The notes under the pieces: generated by a model
The model's input: the letters and a program-made list of their open reading frames with translations, nothing else
The model's database searches: none
Told to the model about the DNA's origin: nothing
Program-made: the position numbers and the translations under genes
In this document: positions 44,086 to 46,098 of the stretch, one piece after another
Layout: every line of letters starts with the position of its first letter
How positions within the stretch are numbered: the first letter of the stretch is position 1
Assembly (NCBI GenBank): GCA_013203145.1
Contig: JABMOV010000050.1
Location: 1-46,098, forward strand
From: Fidelibacterota bacterium
Lineage (GTDB): Bacteria; Fidelibacterota; Marinisomatia; Marinisomatales; JABMOV01
DNA: 46,098 nt
Reading direction: 5' to 3'

Positions 44086-45099
44086 ATGGCACGCCGATAC
44101 ATAAAAAAACACTACCCTTGGTCTTTGAGAAATTGGGTTCAACTTGCAGTATTCGTTCTGACAATTGCTATTGGAATCCAATTTTATTATTATGTAATTC
44201 AAGTATCAGGAATCGGTGATGTAACCATACCACGACCACCCGGAGTTGAAGGATTTTTACCCATTGGATCTCTCATGGCATGGAAGCATTTTCTATTTAC
44301 CGGACACTGGGACATGGTACATCCAGCAGGGATGGTTATCATCGGTTTTGCTATTCTCATATCATGGCTACTTAGAAAAACATTCTGCGGTTGGTTTTGT
44401 CCTGTTGGGACTTTATCGGAATGGTTATGGCGATTGGGTCAACGCATGTTTGGTCGCAATTTTCAATTTCCAAAATGGCTCGATATTCCGTTACGAAGTC
44501 TGAAATATATATTGATGGCATTTTTTGTGTATTTCGCCGTAGTCGTTGCATCCATTTCTTATCTGAAAGATTTTCAGGAAACGCGATACTGGATTGTTTC
44601 CGATATAAAAATGATGTACTTCTTCACAGAAATGTCCATTGGCGCTTTAATCATTTTACTGCTTTTGGCTGTAGGATCACTTTTTGTCAGAAATTTCTGG
44701 TGTCGGTATTTATGTCCATATGGTGCGCTGATGGGATTATTTTCAATGATAAGTCCAACTCGCGTTGTGCGTGATGAGGAAAAATGTTCGAATTGCGGAT
44801 TGTGTACCAAAGTTTGCCCGGCATATTTGCCAGTAGATGAAAAACCATTTATCCAAAGTGCTGAGTGTACAGGATGTATGAATTGTACGGCAATTTGCCC
44901 GATAAACGAAACCATGACAATGCAAACTGTGGGAACAAAAAAGAATTTCTGGACATTGAAAAGCATGTCTATCGCCGTAACGGGAAGCTTTGTATTTCTG
45001 GTTGTGTTGGCACGGATTTTCGGTGTATGGGAGTCCACAATCACCATCGAACAAATTCGCGAAATATTCCCACTGATTCCTTATTTAAATCATACGTAG
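44086..45099 (+). CDS. NapH/CcoG-like membrane polyferredoxin
   Basis: A 337-residue protein with about five membrane helices and two 4Fe-4S clusters. Membrane-edge motifs are CGWFCPVG (about 104-111) and CRYLCPYG (about 206-213). The clusters are bound by CSNCGLCTKVCP (about 232-243) and CTGCMNCTAICP (about 264-275). Such proteins pass electrons between quinol and periplasmic or cytoplasmic partners (NapH, NosR, CcoG families). Which of these it is cannot be told, as no partner gene is close by. It lies divergent from the hemerythrin gene with 200 bp between them. Confidence 0.88.
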   Translation: MARRYIKKHYPWSLRNWVQLAVFVLTIAIGIQFYYYVIQVSGIGDVTIPRPPGVEGFLPIGSLMAWKHFLFTGHWDMVHPAGMVIIGFAILISWLLRKTFCGWFCPVGTLSEWLWRLGQRMFGRNFQFPKWLDIPLRSLKYILMAFFVYFAVVVASISYLKDFQETRYWIVSDIKMMYFFTEMSIGALIILLLLAVGSLFVRNFWCRYLCPYGALMGLFSMISPTRVVRDEEKCSNCGLCTKVCPAYLPVDEKPFIQSAECTGCMNCTAICPINETMTMQTVGTKKNFWTLKSMSIAVTGSFVFLVVLARIFGVWESTITIEQIREIFPLIPYLNHT

Positions 45100-45131
45100 A
45101 ACTATTAATTTATTTGATATAATTAGTTCTA
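45097..45131 (+). terminator. Weak hairpin after the polyferredoxin gene
   Basis: TAGAACTA and TAGTTCTA form a perfect 8-bp stem around a 19-base AT-rich loop. The left arm includes the stop codon. An AT-rich run follows, so termination would be partial. Confidence 0.35.
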
Positions 45132-45183
45132 TATTTAATTTGTTAATGAAAATAAGTCTCAATAACAAATAAATGGTAGATTA

Positions 45184-45882
45184 ATGAAACAACATTTTAT
45201 TCTTTTAGGAATTTTTGCAGCATTACTCAATGCTGATACTCGGGCTTTTGTATGGACTTATGAATATAATACTATGCCAGCGGGAGAGGCAGAAATTGAA
45301 CATTATCTGACCTTTGAATCTCAAAATAGGGATACTTTGGAGGGATATATTACCAGCAAACATGATCTGGAAATTGAAATTGGGATGAATGATCGATTTG
45401 ATATGGGAATATATCAATCGTTTCAGCAAGACCCAAATGGAATCCTTACATATTCAGGCTTCAAACTGCGCGGACGTTACCGCCTTGGAGTTAAAGGGAA
45501 ATGGATTTTAGATCCATTAATATATATTGAGTATAAGGGGAAACCTGATTTTCATGAGCATGAGATAGAAAGTAAACTCATCCTTGCAAAATCCATTGAT
45601 AAATTAACAATAGCCGTTAATCCTGTTTGGGAAATGGAATTTGACGATGGTAAAACTGAAATAGCATGGAAATACAATGCTGGTATTAGCTATCGCGTAT
45701 CTTCATTGGTCGGTTTAGGTGTAGAATTCAAAGGGGGAGAGAGCGGGCATTATTGGGGTCCGGTTATTTCTCATGGGGGAGAAGGTCTCTATGTTGCGCT
45801 AGGGTCAGGTTTTTCATATACCGTTGTAAAAGAAGGGAAACCGGAGTTGATGATACGAATGATTATGGGAATTGGATTGTAA
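45184..45882 (+). CDS. Exported small barrel-like protein
   Basis: A 232-residue exported protein of unknown family. The signal peptide is about 1-20 (LGIFAALLNADTRA). The rest shows alternating strands with many Tyr, Phe and Trp and ends MIMGIGL, which suggests an outer-membrane barrel or periplasmic beta protein. It follows the polyferredoxin gene by 84 bp; a role in electron transfer is not indicated by its sequence. Confidence 0.7.
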   Translation: MKQHFILLGIFAALLNADTRAFVWTYEYNTMPAGEAEIEHYLTFESQNRDTLEGYITSKHDLEIEIGMNDRFDMGIYQSFQQDPNGILTYSGFKLRGRYRLGVKGKWILDPLIYIEYKGKPDFHEHEIESKLILAKSIDKLTIAVNPVWEMEFDDGKTEIAWKYNAGISYRVSSLVGLGVEFKGGESGHYWGPVISHGGEGLYVALGSGFSYTVVKEGKPELMIRMIMGIGL

Positions 45883-46045
45883 ATGAGATTTGACGTCTTA
45901 CTTGTATAAATATTCAAATATTTAGATTAAGTATCCGCGTTGGAGAATTTGCATAATAATTTCAATTTTAAGATAAAATCAGTAAACCGTCTGACCACAG
46001 ATTTTAGTTTTTGTGCTAAACTCCAGTATCAAATTCATCTAATTC

Positions 46046-46098
46046 ATGATACTTATTATTGATAACTACGATTCCTTTACATACAACCTCATGCAGCG
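46046..46098 (+). CDS. Glutamine amidotransferase TrpG/PabA, 5' end only
   Basis: The first 17 codons of a gene cut by the right edge. MILIIDNYDSFTYNLMQ is the highly conserved N-terminus of anthranilate synthase component II (TrpG) and para-aminobenzoate synthase component II (PabA). These supply ammonia from glutamine for tryptophan or folate synthesis. Which one cannot be told from the start alone. No clear ribosome binding site is seen. The 163 bp before it contain no gene. Confidence 0.85.
   Translation, partial: MILIIDNYDSFTYNLMQ

Overview
The window reads as an AT-rich Gram-negative chromosome segment. Outer-membrane barrels, a secretin, a lipoprotein cytochrome and a LolA-like protein all imply an outer membrane. 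Gene content (type IV pilus-type operon, FadN/FadE-like beta-oxidation, RND/MMPL exporter with a LolA-like partner) would fit an FCB-group bacterium such as a Marinimicrobia/Calditrichota-like lineage. That placement is an impression from protein style, not a measured result. I saw no rRNA, tRNA, CRISPR array, transposase or phage gene.

Layout. 1-1091: a DUF4395 membrane protein and an intergenic stretch with a possible decayed gene tail. 1092-1778: a lone DUF2461 gene. 1804-5206 (minus): a tight four-gene unit of an unrecognised protein, thiamine pyrophosphokinase, a sodium:solute symporter and a CYTH phosphatase. It looks like a thiamine uptake and phosphorylation operon. 5334-6762 (minus): YjbR-like protein, a Kv-type potassium channel with a disrupted start, and a short beta-carbonic-anhydrase-like protein. 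6887-8137: an outer-membrane barrel.

8127-20087 (minus) is a 14-gene type IV pilus/type II secretion-type operon with many ATGA or TAATG overlaps. Its order is pilB, pilC, major pilin, two minor pilins, prepilin peptidase, PilX-like, pilM, pilN, pilO, PilP/GspC-like, secretin, a REC-only regulator and a REC-PAS-histidine kinase. A sigma-54 type promoter lies just before pilB. A palindrome sits about 131 bp upstream of the predicted start point, and an NtrC-family sigma-54 activator is the next gene upstream (20286-21674). The prepilin peptidase carries Glu where the family has its two catalytic Asp residues.

21776-27002 (plus): TetR regulator, MMPL/RND exporter, LolA-like protein, cupin and a second outer-membrane barrel, with a perfect inverted repeat before the TetR start. 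27083-28870 (minus): DEAD-box RNA helicase with a DbpA-type domain. 29247-31197 (minus): an OFA-family MFS transporter and a PAP2 phosphatase. 31341-32444 (minus): a lipoprotein that joins a collagen-like Gly-X-Y stalk to a six-site multiheme cytochrome c, followed by a clear terminator.

32688-39375 (minus): a fatty-acid degradation operon of TetR (FadR-like), acyl-CoA dehydrogenase, thiolase, hemolysin III-like protein and FadN-like hydroxyacyl-CoA dehydrogenase/hydratase. 39583-42835 (plus): a two-domain esterase and an M24 peptidase with two plausible starts. 42836-43477 holds no convincing gene but carries a GC-rich REP-like hairpin. 43478-45882: bacteriohemerythrin, a NapH-like polyferredoxin and a small barrel-like protein. 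The right edge cuts the first 17 codons of a trpG/pabA glutamine amidotransferase.
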